Assembly: GCF_018861865.1 (NCBI RefSeq) | Contig: NZ_JAHLDV010000004.1 | Location: 1-64,000 of the forward strand | DNA length: 64,000 nucleotides | Direction of reading: 5' to 3' | Source: Clostridium frigoris | GTDB lineage: Bacteria; Bacillota; Clostridia; Clostridiales; Clostridiaceae | Shown here: one piece after another, positions 44,520-52,937 of the stretch | Position numbering within the stretch: the first letter of the stretch is position 1 | Layout of the letters: every line of letters starts with the position of its first letter | Made by a program: the position numbers and the translations under genes | The notes under the pieces: generated by a model | What the model saw: the letters and a program-made list of their open reading frames with translations, nothing else | Told to the model about the DNA's origin: nothing | Databases searched by the model: none

Positions 44520-46193
44520 ATGATTGAACTATTAAAAAGTCTTGTCAATAATTTAGGATATGTGGTTCTTATTGCTTTTTTTGTTTCTAAGATAAGAAGT
44601 TTTAAGAGAATTGTGCAAAAGGATAAATTTAAAAAAAGAGATTTACTTATGCTGGCAATTATTTTTGGCGTATTTGGTATATTGGGAACATATATGGGGA
44701 CAGATATAAATGGTGCTATTGCTAATACTAGAATTATTGGAGTAATGGCAGGGGGAATACTATGTGGTCCTTATGTGGGAATGCTTGCAGGAGTTATATC
44801 TGGGTTTCATAGATTAATAATAGATACTGGTGGAATTACATCAATACCATGTGCTTTAACTACTATAATTTCAGGAATTGTAGCAAGTCTAATATATGTA
44901 AAATCAAGTGAAAATAACAAGTGGTTATACGGATTAACTGGTGCTCTTCTAGTAGAAATCTTAGAAATGGGTTTAATACTTTTAATGGCACATCCATTTC
45001 AGAGCGCATTAACTATTGTAAAAAGCATATACTTTCCTATGAGCTTTACCAATGCTATAGGGATTGCGATTCTAATAATAATAATTCAAAAAATAAATAA
45101 GGAAAAAGAAGAAGATGCAGCAAGACAAGCACAAATTGCTTTAGAAATAGCTAATAAAACTTTGCCATATTTTAGAAACATGAATGGAAATTCATTGGAA
45201 GAGATATGTGGAATAATAAAAGATTCAATTCATGCGGATGCTGTAGCTATAACAAATAATGAGTACATATTAGCTCATGTTGGTGCAGGAGCTGATCATC
45301 ATATAAAAGGTCAAAGAATTGTTACGGAGGCCACAAAAAAGGTTATTAAAGATGGAAATTTACTTTCTTTAACCAATGCAAAGCAGATAGATTGTCGTAA
45401 CTTAACTTGCAATTTGAAATCTGCAATTATAGCTCCTTTGAAAGAAGGAGAGAAAATGATAGGTACATTAAAAATATATTATTGCACAGAGGATTCCATA
45501 TCTATTAGAAATATAAATCTAGCAGTAGGATTATCTCAACTTATTTCTACTCAGTTAGAGATAAGTAAACTTGAAGAACTAAAGCATATGGCAAATAAGG
45601 CTGAAATAAAAGCTCTTCAAGCTCAGATAAGCCCACATTTTCTATTTAATGCACTAAATACTATAATTTCATTTATTAGAATTAATCCTAATCGTGCAAG
45701 GGAGCTAATTATAAATTTATCCACTTACTTAAGGTATAATTTAGAAGTAGGAGAAAATCATGTAGACATTTACCTTGAACTTGAGCAGGTAAAAGCATAT
45801 ATAGAGATAGAGAAAGCAAGGTTTGGGGAAAAACTGCATATAGTTTATAAGATTGAAGAGAATTTAGATGTTAAAATTCCAAGTCTTATTATTCAACCTA
45901 TAGTTGAGAATGCTATAAAACATGGTATTTTAAAAGGTAAGGGTTATGGTAATGTTATAATTGAAATTAAGAAAGTTGCAAACGAGGAAATTATGATAAT
46001 AATTGAAGACGATGGAGTGGGAATTTCAAATGATATTATAGAGAAGGTATACGAGGGTACAATGGAAGGTAATAAAATAGGTATTTCAAATGTTCATAAT
46101 AGGCTAAAACATATCTATGGTGAAGGATTAAAAATAGAAAGACTATCTAGTGGCACTAGAATTAATTTTAAGGTAAGAAGAATAGGGGAGTGA
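44520..46193 (+). CDS. LytS-type sensor histidine kinase (5TM-GAF-HisKA-HATPase)
   Basis: This 557-residue sensor kinase has about six hydrophobic segments in residues 1-190 of the 5TMR-LYT kind (GGILCGPYVGMLAGVISGFH). A GAF domain (about 210-340) contains CRNLTCNLKSAIIAPLKEG. The histidine kinase signature ISPHFLFNALNTIISFIRIN (phospho-His about 372) is followed by an HATPase domain with IQPIVENAIKHG and DDGVGI. This is the LytS/YehU (BtsS) class that pairs with LytTR regulators. The regulator gene follows with overlapping ends, and a CstA/BtsT-type transporter comes next. In E. coli the equivalent system senses external pyruvate; that role here is inferred. Confidence 0.92.
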   Translation: MIELLKSLVNNLGYVVLIAFFVSKIRSFKRIVQKDKFKKRDLLMLAIIFGVFGILGTYMGTDINGAIANTRIIGVMAGGILCGPYVGMLAGVISGFHRLIIDTGGITSIPCALTTIISGIVASLIYVKSSENNKWLYGLTGALLVEILEMGLILLMAHPFQSALTIVKSIYFPMSFTNAIGIAILIIIIQKINKEKEEDAARQAQIALEIANKTLPYFRNMNGNSLEEICGIIKDSIHADAVAITNNEYILAHVGAGADHHIKGQRIVTEATKKVIKDGNLLSLTNAKQIDCRNLTCNLKSAIIAPLKEGEKMIGTLKIYYCTEDSISIRNINLAVGLSQLISTQLEISKLEELKHMANKAEIKALQAQISPHFLFNALNTIISFIRINPNRARELIINLSTYLRYNLEVGENHVDIYLELEQVKAYIEIEKARFGEKLHIVYKIEENLDVKIPSLIIQPIVENAIKHGILKGKGYGNVIIEIKKVANEEIMIIIEDDGVGISNDIIEKVYEGTMEGNKIGISNVHNRLKHIYGEGLKIERLSSGTRINFKVRRIGE

Positions 46194-46198
46194 CTTAT

Positions 46199-46900
46199 GT
46201 GAACTGTATTATAGTTGATGATGAATACCCATCAAGGGAAGAACTTAAATATTTTATAAACAATTTTAGTAATATTAAAATAATGGGTGAATTTGATGAT
46301 TCGATTATTGCACTGGAATATATTGAAGCAAATAATCCGGATGTTATTTTTCTCGATATTAGTATGCCTAAACTAGATGGAATAGCATTAGGTAAAATTA
46401 TTAATAATTTTCCAAAACAATCTCGTATCATTTTTATTACTGCACATAAAAAGTATGCTGTAGATGCATTTGAAATCCATGCATGTGATTACATATTAAA
46501 ACCATACTCAGAAGAACGTATAATTAATACATTAAAAAATATTGAAAAAGTTCCGAATATAAAAAATGGTAATAATAAAATAACTCTTTGGAAAGATAAT
46601 AAGATGATGGTAGTGAATATAATTGATATTTCTTATTGTGAAGCTCGCGAAAGGGAGACATTAATATATATAAATGGAGTGAAATATAGGGTGAATTGTA
46701 GTCTCTCAGAGGTTTATAAAAAACTTCCAAAAGAAATTTTTTTTAGGAGTCATAGATCATACATTATAAATTGTGATAAAATAACAGAGATAATTCCATG
46801 GTTTAATAATACATTTATGTTAAAGATGTTAGGTGAAAAAGAGGATATACCTGTTAGCAGAACTAATATAATTGAGTTTAAAAAAATAATGAGTATATAA
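46199..46900 (+). CDS. LytTR-family response regulator
   Basis: This 233-residue regulator has an N-terminal receiver (about 1-115; CIIVDDEYPSREEL, phospho-Asp about 53 in VIFLDISMPKLDG, FITAHKKYAVDAF and the KPY lysine). Its C-terminal LytTR DNA-binding domain (about 130-233) contains FFRSHRSYIINCDKITEI. GTG 46199 is preferred, with AGGGGAG 7-8 bases before; GTG 46190 overlaps the kinase stop and that site. It probably activates the transporter gene at 47026. Confidence 0.93.
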   Translation: MNCIIVDDEYPSREELKYFINNFSNIKIMGEFDDSIIALEYIEANNPDVIFLDISMPKLDGIALGKIINNFPKQSRIIFITAHKKYAVDAFEIHACDYILKPYSEERIINTLKNIEKVPNIKNGNNKITLWKDNKMMVVNIIDISYCEARERETLIYINGVKYRVNCSLSEVYKKLPKEIFFRSHRSYIINCDKITEIIPWFNNTFMLKMLGEKEDIPVSRTNIIEFKKIMSI

Positions 46901-46924
46901 AAGCACTTCATGTGCTTTTTTTGT
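46899..46924 (+). terminator. Terminator after the LytTR regulator
   Basis: AAGCAC pairs with GTGCTT over TTCAT and is followed by TTTTTTGTTTTTT. Confidence 0.8.
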
Positions 46925-46939
46925 TTTTTCATGTAAGAA

Positions 46940-46971
46940 ACCGTATACAAAGCTTGTAAAAGTTGTATAAT
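46940..46971 (+). promoter_or_regulatory. Candidate activator-dependent promoter of the cstA-like gene
   Basis: TATAAT at 46966-46971 has, 17 bp upstream, only GTATAC in place of TTGACA. ACCGTATAC (46940-46948) covers that spot and resembles part of LytTR binding sites. Activation by the adjacent LytTR regulator is inferred. Confidence 0.4.
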
Positions 46972-47025
46972 TTAATTAACAGATAACATATTAATTAAAT
47001 TTATAAAATACTAGGAGGGGTTTAA

Positions 47026-48462
47026 ATGGTATCATTTATTTTAGCAATTATAGCGCTTATAGCAGGTTATTTTATTTATGGTACAATTGTAGAAAAAGCA
47101 TTTGGGGCAGATGAAAAGATTAAGACTCCAGCTATTAGGCTTGCAGATGGAGTAGATTTTGTTGAGATGCCTGGTTGGAAGATTTTTTTAATCCAATTTC
47201 TTAATATTGCAGGACTTGGTCCTATATTTGGGGCTATTGCAGGTGCAATGTGGGGACCCGCTGCATTTTTGTGGATTGTATTTGGATGCATTTTTGCAGG
47301 AGGAGTTCATGATTACTTTTCAGGGATGTTATCAGTAAGGCATGATGGTGCAAGTATTCCTGAGGTTGTAGGTAAGTATCTAGGTAAAGGTTTTCAGAAT
47401 TTTATGAGGGTCTTTTCTGTAATAGTTTTAGTACTAGTGGGAGTAGTCTTTGTAACTGGACCAGCAGGTATTTTAAAAGGGTTAACAGGATTGAATTTTG
47501 AACTATTAATTTATATAATATTTGCGTATTATATAATGGCAACAATGATTCCGATAGATAAACTTATTGGAAAAATATATCCTATTTTTGGTTTTTGTTT
47601 ATTATTTATGGCAGTTGGTCTTGCTGGCGCAATGATTTTGGGAGGATTACCTGTTCCAGAAGTAACAATATCTAATTTGGTTAATATGCATTCGAGTCCA
47701 GGCAAAAATCCAATATTTCCGATGTTATTTATAACTATTGCCTGTGGAGCTATTTCAGGGTTTCATTCAACTCAATCACCTTTAATGGCAAGATGTATAT
47801 CTAGTGAAAAACAAGGTAAAAAAATATTTTATGGTGCTATGATAGTAGAAGGCATAGTTGCACTAATTTGGGCAGCTGTAGCAATGAGTTTCTTTGGAGG
47901 TGTACCTCAGTTAAATGCTACTATGGCAATATCAGGTCATACTGCAGCTTGGGTAGTAAATGAATCTTCAATTGGGTTACTTGGGAAAGTTGGTGGAGTT
48001 TTGGCTATACTTGGAGTTGTAGCTTGTCCTATAACCTCTGGTGATACAGCATTTAGAAGTGCAAGATTGACTATAGCTGATGCATTTAAATTTAATCAAA
48101 GTCCTATTAAAAATAGATTCATTATTAGTATTCCATTATTTTTAGTAGGGTTCATATTAACTAAGTTAGATTTTGCAATAATATGGAGATATTTTGGATG
48201 GTCTAATCAGACATTGGCAACTATAGTGTTATGGACAGCAGGTATGTACATGGTAAGCATAGGCAAAAAACACTGGATTGCAACTGTGCCTGCTACATTT
48301 ATGACAGCTGTATGCACCTCATATATTTTAATTGCACCAGAGGGCTTTAAGTTATCTCAAAGTATTTCATACTCTGTAGGTATCATAGGAGCAATTGCAG
48401 CAATGGTAATATTCTTAATTGCAGCAAAAAAGGTTGGAGAAAAAAAGAGTATTAATATGTAG
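47026..48462 (+). CDS. CstA/BtsT-family carbon-starvation (pyruvate/peptide) transporter
   Basis: This 478-residue membrane protein has about 13-14 helices and belongs to the CstA family. The motif FLIQFLNIAGLGPIFGAIAG and GAMWGPAAFLWIVFGCIFAG are strongly conserved, as are HDYFSGMLSVRHDGASIPEV and SGFHSTQSPLMARC. It is shorter than enterobacterial CstA/BtsT (about 700 residues) and matches the compact Gram-positive form. E. coli members import pyruvate. AGGAGGGG precedes ATG 47026. It lies behind a LytTR two-component system, as btsT/cstA genes often do. Confidence 0.93.
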   Translation: MVSFILAIIALIAGYFIYGTIVEKAFGADEKIKTPAIRLADGVDFVEMPGWKIFLIQFLNIAGLGPIFGAIAGAMWGPAAFLWIVFGCIFAGGVHDYFSGMLSVRHDGASIPEVVGKYLGKGFQNFMRVFSVIVLVLVGVVFVTGPAGILKGLTGLNFELLIYIIFAYYIMATMIPIDKLIGKIYPIFGFCLLFMAVGLAGAMILGGLPVPEVTISNLVNMHSSPGKNPIFPMLFITIACGAISGFHSTQSPLMARCISSEKQGKKIFYGAMIVEGIVALIWAAVAMSFFGGVPQLNATMAISGHTAAWVVNESSIGLLGKVGGVLAILGVVACPITSGDTAFRSARLTIADAFKFNQSPIKNRFIISIPLFLVGFILTKLDFAIIWRYFGWSNQTLATIVLWTAGMYMVSIGKKHWIATVPATFMTAVCTSYILIAPEGFKLSQSISYSVGIIGAIAAMVIFLIAAKKVGEKKSINM

Positions 48463-48540
48463 TAGTTATTTAAAAATTATTTTAAAGGAGAGTTTTTTAT
48501 TATAATGGTAGTAAACAAAGTTTCAAAAGAATAGATTATT

Positions 48541-48590
48541 AAACATAAAAACTGATTAGAAGTTAAAACCTCTAATCAGTTTTTATGTTT
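48541..48590. terminator. Terminator after the cstA-like gene
   Basis: AAACATAAAAACTGATTAGA pairs exactly with TCTAATCAGTTTTTATGTTT over a 10-base loop. It can act on both strands. Confidence 0.85.
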
Positions 48591-48652
48591 TAGATTATAG
48601 TGTTTGTAACTTTAATATTACTCATTGCTTAACTTAAATATTTTTAAGAATA

Positions 48653-48832
48653 TTATTTTCTGTGTTCAACAAGATCAATTGCTCCAAGTACTATGTGAGC
48701 AAGTCCAAATCCTACAACACCAGCTTCTATCATAGGGAGCATATTTTTCTTTTTCATGTTACTCTTTGAAAATGATGCACCAGCAACACTTACAACAGTA
48801 CCTAAAATTGTTGGAATTAATCCTTCACGCAT
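48653..48832 (-). CDS. Small membrane-associated protein, 59 aa, unknown
   Basis: The ATG at 48832 follows AAGGAGG by 9 bases. The protein begins MREGLIPTILGTVVSVAGAS with a short hydrophobic stretch, has a basic KSNMKKKNM loop and a second hydrophobic stretch (EAGVVGFGLAHIVLGAI). A helical hairpin in the membrane is likely. No family is recognised. It shares a minus-strand neighbourhood with rsgI-sigI but is separated from them by about 94 bp. Confidence 0.65.
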   Translation of the reverse strand: MREGLIPTILGTVVSVAGASFSKSNMKKKNMLPMIEAGVVGFGLAHIVLGAIDLVEHRK

Positions 48833-48926
48833 ATTAAAAGACCTCCTTTTTAATAACATATTAATATCCTTTGCGAAAAAGGGATTATTAATACTATAAA
48901 ATATATAGACTATATGTTATATATAG

Positions 48927-49895
48927 TTAATTATGAACTATTTTGGTATGAATTTTATTTTTATTTTGTGTTTTATTAGGATATTTTCGTATTTTAGAGT
49001 AATTACTAGGCAAATCAGAATTTTTAATCTTTTTATTTTCATCACTATGAACTTTATTTTCGTTTTTATTTAAACTTTCATATTCTGTAATGGATGATGT
49101 TTTACTAGTTGAATTTTTACTCTCAATTTTAATATCATTTTTGATTTTATTATATTTTTTTGTTGTATCGTTGGTGTTATCTTTCAACGTAGATTTAATT
49201 TTAGAAAATTTATTTTCACTTATATTTATATTTATATTTGATTGGTTATTTGCAATTTCTCTTTTGTAATTACCTCTATTTAAAGTTGAAGTATTTATTT
49301 TTTTATTATTAACTGTAATATTAATGTTCTTACTAGTGACTGGAGATAGATTAATCTTAACATTTAAATTATCACTATCTATAGTATTTTCAAAGCTAGA
49401 AATATCTATAGAGATGTTTTTATTACTTTTAATGTCAAGATTAATAACTATTTTATCATTTACATATTTTTCGTTTATAAAGTTTTCAGTTCTAGCTTCT
49501 TTAATCAAAAGACCAAGGCCTGTGTCAATAGATTTATTTTTTAATTTAACATTATTAAGTATTAGAGCACCATCAGAATTAAGAGGCTTAGAACTAATAA
49601 TTTTATTCCATTTGTTAGCGTTAATAGAAACAGAAGGATTAATATTAAGGACTATAGTTGAAACTGATGTATAGTAGGAATGAGCGTAAGCAACACAAGT
49701 AAATACAAACATTAGTGAAGCAACGCTTATAACATATTTATAAAGGAATAGATTTTTTTTGTATAATTCTCCTGTATAAATTTCACCTATATTAGGCAAT
49801 ACTTTGCTGATTTTTATATATAAAAACTCTCCATTGGAGGTCATAATACCAGCTTTTTTATTAATGATATTTATCACAATACCTGTTTTAATCAT
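48927..49895 (-). CDS. rsgI: Anti-sigma-I factor RsgI-type membrane protein
   Basis: This 322-residue protein has an N-terminal cytosolic RsgI domain (MIKTGIVINIINKKAGIMTS, about 1-50) that binds sigma-I. One membrane helix follows (about 53-72), then an extracellular part starting TIVLNINPSVSINANKWNKI, the RsgI periplasmic core. The C-terminal region (about 190-322) is Asn/Lys/Ser-rich and disordered, without a carbohydrate-binding module. It overlaps sigI by 8 bases, giving coupled expression. GAGGGTGA lies 6-7 bases before the ATG. Confidence 0.92.
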   Translation of the reverse strand: MIKTGIVINIINKKAGIMTSNGEFLYIKISKVLPNIGEIYTGELYKKNLFLYKYVISVASLMFVFTCVAYAHSYYTSVSTIVLNINPSVSINANKWNKIISSKPLNSDGALILNNVKLKNKSIDTGLGLLIKEARTENFINEKYVNDKIVINLDIKSNKNISIDISSFENTIDSDNLNVKINLSPVTSKNINITVNNKKINTSTLNRGNYKREIANNQSNININISENKFSKIKSTLKDNTNDTTKKYNKIKNDIKIESKNSTSKTSSITEYESLNKNENKVHSDENKKIKNSDLPSNYSKIRKYPNKTQNKNKIHTKIVHN

Positions 49896-50649
49896 TTATA
49901 TCACCCTCTTTTATATCAAGATAGGATTTTAAATATACATATTCTGGATTAGTAATTATTAGTATTAAAGAAATTATATATATACGCCATTTTTCTATTA
50001 ATTTTCTGTTTGAGGTAGTAAGCATTATTATTTCTTTAGTTGGCAGTCTTCTTTTGGTTCTTAAATGGCTTAATATTGATTCTTCCCTAGAGGACAAAAA
50101 TGCAACATTCAATAAATTGTTTCTTGTATCTTTGTGAGAGGGAGATAAATTAATTAGTGAATTGAAATTAATTTTATATTTTAATAATTCTTTAGAAAAT
50201 AAGTTTATTTCATCAACTCTAAATTGGTTCTCTATTTGAATTTCAAAATTATTAATTGAATTTTTGTCGTCTATATAATCTACATTAAATTCATTATTAG
50301 AAAACATTAGATTAGGGCATGTTGTATTTTTTCTGAAAAAATCTATTAAAGAATTTTTAATAACAATTTTACAAAAACCATAAAAATTCCCTTTTAATCT
50401 ATTATACTTTTCACAAGCTATATTAAAAGAAGTAAGTGCGATACTAAGTTCTTCATCATTTTCCCAGCTTAAATGCCGTTTGCATATGTTACTTGTAGTT
50501 GAATAAATAAAACCTTTATTATCTGCAATAAAATTATTGCGATTTTCAATAAATAAATCATCTATATTAAAACTTTGTTCTTCATTTAACCCCAAGACTA
50601 TATTTTTATTTTTATTTTTATTTTTATGAAAAATAAGTTTTAAGTTCAT
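49888..50649 (-). CDS. sigI: RNA polymerase sigma-I factor
   Basis: This 253-residue sigma-70-family factor is of the SigI type (heat or wall-related stress; in cellulolytic clostridia, wall glycan sensing). The core region 2 is found around WENDEELSIALTSFNIACEK and NFYGFCKIVIKNSLIDFFRK. The C-terminal region contains RRLPTKEIIMLTTSNRKLIE, an HTH-like element typical of SigI. The N-terminus carries an unusual KNKNKNKN stretch encoded by a 6-nt DNA repeat. AAGGAG precedes the ATG by 7 bases. It is co-transcribed with rsgI. Confidence 0.9.
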   Translation of the reverse strand: MNLKLIFHKNKNKNKNIVLGLNEEQSFNIDDLFIENRNNFIADNKGFIYSTTSNICKRHLSWENDEELSIALTSFNIACEKYNRLKGNFYGFCKIVIKNSLIDFFRKNTTCPNLMFSNNEFNVDYIDDKNSINNFEIQIENQFRVDEINLFSKELLKYKINFNSLINLSPSHKDTRNNLLNVAFLSSREESILSHLRTKRRLPTKEIIMLTTSNRKLIEKWRIYIISLILIITNPEYVYLKSYLDIKEGDIND

Positions 50650-50859
50650 TTGTACACTCCTTATACTTTGTATACGTAAATACTATTAATTTTTAGAGGG
50701 TAAGAAAAATAATTATTATTTTTATAGAAAAATAAGTTGAGATTTAAGTAAAATGCAAAAACCCTCTAATAAATCATATCATGTAACGTATATAAAGTGA
50801 AATTAAAAATATGGGATAATATTATTATCTATATAAGAATGATATGGGGAGGAATTAAC

Positions 50860-51498
50860 ATGAAGAGAGTAGCTATTTTAGTTGCAGCGATAGCATTTAC
50901 AATAAGGGTAAATACACAGGCGTTTGCAATAGATGTTGAAAATTCCAATAATACACGTAATGAAACAAACATAAATGAGGTTGTAAATAAGGAAACAGAA
51001 ATCATGGCAGATAGTATTTTATATTTTATTGAAAAGGGATTAGATAATCTAAAAGTATTTTTAAACTTAAATGATGTTAAGAAAACAGAAATAATTTTAC
51101 AAATTGAAGATGAAAGATTAGCCGAATATGATGATATGACAGTGAAGGAAAAATATGAATTGGCAGAAGATATGATTAAAGAATTAGGAAAGTTAAATGA
51201 TAAATTAGATGGTAATAAACAGGAAACAACTGAGACTGAATCAGTTAAAAGGAAAGCAGTAGCTAATATGGGAGAAAAAAGACAGCAGTTAAATGACGTA
51301 AGACAAGAATATCAATTAGTGAAAATTAGTTTAGAGCAAGCTAAGAAATCTGGTGATAAGGTGGCCATAAAAGTGGCTGAAGAATTGCTAAAAGAAAAAC
51401 AAAGCCTATCTAAAGTTGCTATAGAAGAAAATAAAAGTGTTAATTTAACAAATAAAGTAGAAGGTAAACCTCTTAAGGTGATAAATAAAGTAGAATAA
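50860..51498 (+). CDS. Secreted DUF5667-like protein
   Basis: This 212-residue exported protein starts at ATG 50860, after GGGGAGG; the longer frame to 50797 lacks a site. Residues 1-24 are a signal peptide ending TQAFA. Residues about 45-130 (ILYFIEKGLDNLKVFLNLND, ILQIEDERLAEYDDM) match the helical DUF5667 pattern, and the rest is Lys/Glu-rich and helical. The function is unknown. It is divergent from sigI, so sigma-I control is possible but not shown. Confidence 0.78.
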   Translation: MKRVAILVAAIAFTIRVNTQAFAIDVENSNNTRNETNINEVVNKETEIMADSILYFIEKGLDNLKVFLNLNDVKKTEIILQIEDERLAEYDDMTVKEKYELAEDMIKELGKLNDKLDGNKQETTETESVKRKAVANMGEKRQQLNDVRQEYQLVKISLEQAKKSGDKVAIKVAEELLKEKQSLSKVAIEENKSVNLTNKVEGKPLKVINKVE

Positions 51499-51515
51499 AA
51501 GTTAGATTCTAGGTA

Positions 51516-51556
51516 AAAATAAGGTATTGTAATGAAATATTACAATACCTTATTTT
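51516..51556. terminator. Intrinsic terminator
   Basis: AAAATAAGGTATTGTAAT pairs with ATTACAATACCTTATTTT over GAAAT, flanked by T/A. Confidence 0.85.
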
Positions 51557-51578
51557 AATTTTAGAGGAGGAAGTATTT

Positions 51579-51740
51579 ATGAAAAAAACCAAATTACCAA
51601 AAGGTCAACATGAAGAGCAAGTTGAATTAGTAAAAAATATGCTTGAGAGTGGAAGTGGCATTATCGAAGTTATGACATCAACAAGCCTAAATGAAGAGGA
51701 AGTTTTAAAAATTAATAATGACTTTAGAGAGGAAAAGTAG
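51579..51740 (+). CDS. Small charged protein, 53 aa, unknown
   Basis: ATG 51579 follows GAGGAGG with 8-base spacing. The peptide begins MKKTKLPKGQHEEQVELVKN, continues with an amphipathic helix and ends NDFREEK. No family is recognised. It sits between the DUF5667-like gene and another small gene, all on the plus strand, though a terminator lies before it. Confidence 0.6.
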   Translation: MKKTKLPKGQHEEQVELVKNMLESGSGIIEVMTSTSLNEEEVLKINNDFREEK

Positions 51741-51808
51741 TAAATAAGTTTTTTAAAAAAAATAATTAATGTAACGAGGACAATAAATAAATTTAAGGAG
51801 GGAAAGTT

Positions 51809-51922
51809 ATGGCTAAAAAAGGAATGAGTAGACCTATGTCACCAGAGGTTCAAAGTAAAGGTGATAAAAATAAAAAGATGAAGAGGAATGATGCAAAAAA
51901 TGTTCCAGTAGTAGGTAAATAA
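51809..51922 (+). CDS. Small basic protein, 37 aa, unknown
   Basis: ATG 51809 follows AAGGAGGG at good spacing. The peptide begins MAKKGMSRPMSPEVQSKGDK and is rich in Lys, Asn and Met. It is too short for a domain. Its composition resembles small spore or nucleoid proteins, but that is inference. The terminator at 51971 follows. Confidence 0.6.
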   Translation: MAKKGMSRPMSPEVQSKGDKNKKMKRNDAKNVPVVGK

Positions 51923-51970
51923 GACAGTATTAAGTAGCTTTTTATTTATAGTTAGCTTTTTTTAGAAATT

Positions 51971-52014
51971 AATTAAACACCAGGCCCATAGTTTTCTGGG
52001 CCTGGTGTTTAATT
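51971..52014. terminator. Strong palindromic terminator
   Basis: AATTAAACACCAGGCCCA pairs with TGGGCCTGGTGTTTAATT over an 8-base loop. It is GC-rich for this genome and lies between convergent genes, so it can work both ways. Confidence 0.8.
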
Positions 52015-52044
52015 AGTATTAAGATTTGATTTTAAAATTAAAAT

Positions 52045-52458
52045 TTATTCGTATAATCCAAATCCAGTAATAACCAAAATATCCCAATCGGTTTCTTCAC
52101 TTTTAACCCAATTGTATTCAATACAAAGTTCTTTTAACCAGGCATTAAGGCCATTACTTTTTTTAGATACATTTGGAGATTGTCTTCCGAAATTTTGTTT
52201 TATAACTTCAAGTAATTCTTGTTGATCCTCTTGTCCTATTTTCTTATCAAGTTGGTCTTCTATAAAGTCACAACACATTTCATAACATTTCTTATCATCA
52301 ACATACAAATCATCAGCGATTAACTGCCTTTTTTTATTCATAGTATTTTGAACAGCATTAATTTCTTCAGAATTTGTTAAGTATTTCTTAGCTATGTTCA
52401 TAGCAGCAATTTCATTATCTATTTTAATTATTGCTCTTTCCAATTTTGCATTTCTCAT
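52045..52458 (-). CDS. Hypothetical protein, 137 aa
   Basis: I do not recognise this protein. It starts with a Lys/Glu-rich helical region (MRNAKLERAIIKIDNEIAAM), has a CYEMCCDFIEDQL segment with three Cys, and ends SEETDWDILVITGFGLYE. There is no signal peptide or membrane helix. No strong ribosome binding site is seen before ATG 52458 (only GAG near it). An array of GGATGA-containing repeats lies about 90-180 bp upstream of it. Confidence 0.6.
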   Translation of the reverse strand: MRNAKLERAIIKIDNEIAAMNIAKKYLTNSEEINAVQNTMNKKRQLIADDLYVDDKKCYEMCCDFIEDQLDKKIGQEDQQELLEVIKQNFGRQSPNVSKKSNGLNAWLKELCIEYNWVKSEETDWDILVITGFGLYE

Positions 52459-52545
52459 TTTAATCTTCTCACTTTACATTTTTTATTTAGTCATTATTTA
52501 TATCATCTTAAAATTGTGCAAATAAAAATTAGGTTTATTTATTAG

Positions 52546-52636
52546 GGATGACTCCTACTTTTGGATGAGAACATCCATGTTTTTGGATGAGAACATCCAT
52601 GTTTTTGGATGACTACATTCCCGTTTCTAGGGATAA
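52546..52636. repeat. GGATGA-centred ~22-bp tandem repeats
   Basis: GGATGA (or GGATAA) occurs at 52546, 52563, 52585, 52607 and 52631, spaced 17, 22, 22 and 24 bp. The two central units are identical, GGATGAGAACATCCATG followed by TTTTT, each with the small palindrome GGATG/CATCC. Outer units are diverged. The array lies in the gap between the divergent hypothetical gene and proB. The remaining gap (52640-52937) is AT-rich with no other signal seen. Confidence 0.75.
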
Positions 52637-52937
52637 CTAATGACAATATTTTAATTATATCATAAATTGACTATGTTCGGAAAGAACGTTAACCAATTTT
52701 AGATTCTAATTTTTTAATAATGTGATATATTTATCCTAAAATTTATTTTATTGATTATTTAACTTTAGTTTCAAATATAAGAAATTTAAGAATTTATGCT
52801 TTATCTTAAACAAAACAAGTTATTATATATATATTTATAAATGGAAATTTATCTTTATATGGTGTAATATTAGATTAATATAGCAAATTAATAGAAAAAA
52901 TAAAGTAAGGTTTGAGGATAAGATGGGGAGTGTCTGT

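Noticed and set aside
48505-48534. Nine-codon frame after AAAGGAGAG downstream of the cstA-like gene
   Set aside because: It is too short and the spacing to its ATG is too long to support a gene.
52546-52636. CRISPR array
   Set aside because: Units are about 22 bp, directly abutting and partly degenerate, with no unique spacers and no cas genes.
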